From CAYMPH01 sp964392365 (GTDB taxonomy: Bacteria > Spirochaetota > UBA4802 > UBA5550), in the NCBI GenBank assembly GCA_964392365.1, contig CAYMPH010000033.1, forward strand, positions 1-6,441: a DNA stretch of 6,441 bases, in the 5' to 3' direction. Positions 6,383-6,441 of the stretch are shown in pieces. The notes under the pieces were generated by a model. It saw only the letters and a list, made by a program, of their open reading frames with translations. It did not search any database and was not told where the DNA came from. How positions within the stretch are numbered: the first letter of the stretch is position 1; the number at the start of each line of letters is the position of its first letter. The translations under genes were made by a program, and so were the position numbers.

Positions 6383-6441
6383 TCCAATGACTATCCAGTC
6401 AATGCCTGCTGCATTTATTATATCGTAATAATCACCGCCTA

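Larger units (their letters stand above)
5807..6441 (-). pseudogene. SpoIIE-type phosphatase copy 3, catalytic domain with one in-frame stop (N-terminus beyond right edge)
   Basis: The frame is open from the right edge and aligns without indels to residues 650-859 of copy 2: GGDYYD (650-655), GDVSGHG (668-674) and SDGVTE (793-798), then a TAA at codon 802, after which the same frame continues for 57 residues, through GDDV, to LKRKV and a normal stop at 5807-5809. Copy 2 has AAA at codon 802, so one A-to-T change explains the stop. Before the stop, 146 of 152 residues match copy 2; after it, 47 of 57. A product ending at K801 would lack the acidic GDD motif that helps bind the metals and should be inactive. 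The stop may be real decay, a polymorphism, or a base-calling or assembly error in a repeat. The Met codons near 6346 are not a start, since the conserved frame extends upstream of them. Confidence 0.85.

Noticed and set aside
1..6441. Transposon, integron or CRISPR origin of the repeats
   Set aside because: The repeats are whole coding units about 3.1-3.4 kb apart; there is no transposase, no terminal inverted repeat, no target duplication and no short regular repeat-spacer pattern.

Overview
The window is one minus-strand gene array, read from right to left, and nearly all of it is coding. It holds parts of three tandem copies of a large membrane-anchored SpoIIE-type (PP2C) serine/threonine phosphatase, two near-identical PilZ-domain (c-di-GMP receptor) genes, and one small STAS-like protein resembling anti-anti-sigma factors. 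There are no RNA genes, transposases, CRISPR arrays or credible plus-strand genes. The DNA is AT-rich, with good AGGAG-type ribosome binding sites. The combination of many-helix membrane modules on SpoIIE phosphatases, PilZ proteins and partner-switching parts suggests a free-living, signalling-rich Gram-negative-type bacterium. I lean towards Spirochaetota, but that is an impression, not a demonstration.

Layout in transcription order. From 6441 to 5807 lies the C-terminal catalytic domain of phosphatase copy 3, with an in-frame stop codon at 5981-5983; its N-terminus is outside the window. PilZ-2 follows at 5789-5442. A 142-base gap (5300-5441) is the only real intergenic region and holds a weak terminator-like hairpin and two dyads. 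The complete phosphatase copy 2 (859 residues) is at 5299-2720, PilZ-1 at 2703-2356 and the STAS-like gene at 2319-1966. Phosphatase copy 1 starts at 1946 and runs off the left edge after 648 codons.

Likely joint function. Each phosphatase has about eight N-terminal membrane helices, a roughly 240-residue extracytoplasmic region, another helix, a HAMP domain, a coiled coil and the PP2C domain. This fits a receptor that turns an external or membrane signal into dephosphorylation of a STAS-type protein; the small STAS-like protein is the obvious candidate substrate. A PilZ gene follows each phosphatase whose 3' end is visible, so c-di-GMP probably feeds into, or reads out from, the same switch. 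No kinase/anti-sigma factor or diguanylate cyclase is in the window.

The paralogues differ unevenly. The membrane module of copies 1 and 2 is only about 44% identical, whereas the HAMP/coiled-coil output part is about 87% identical, and the catalytic domains of copies 2 and 3 share a 100-base exact match. This looks like duplication with a diversifying sensor and a homogenised output. Percentages here and below are hand counts from ungapped alignment.
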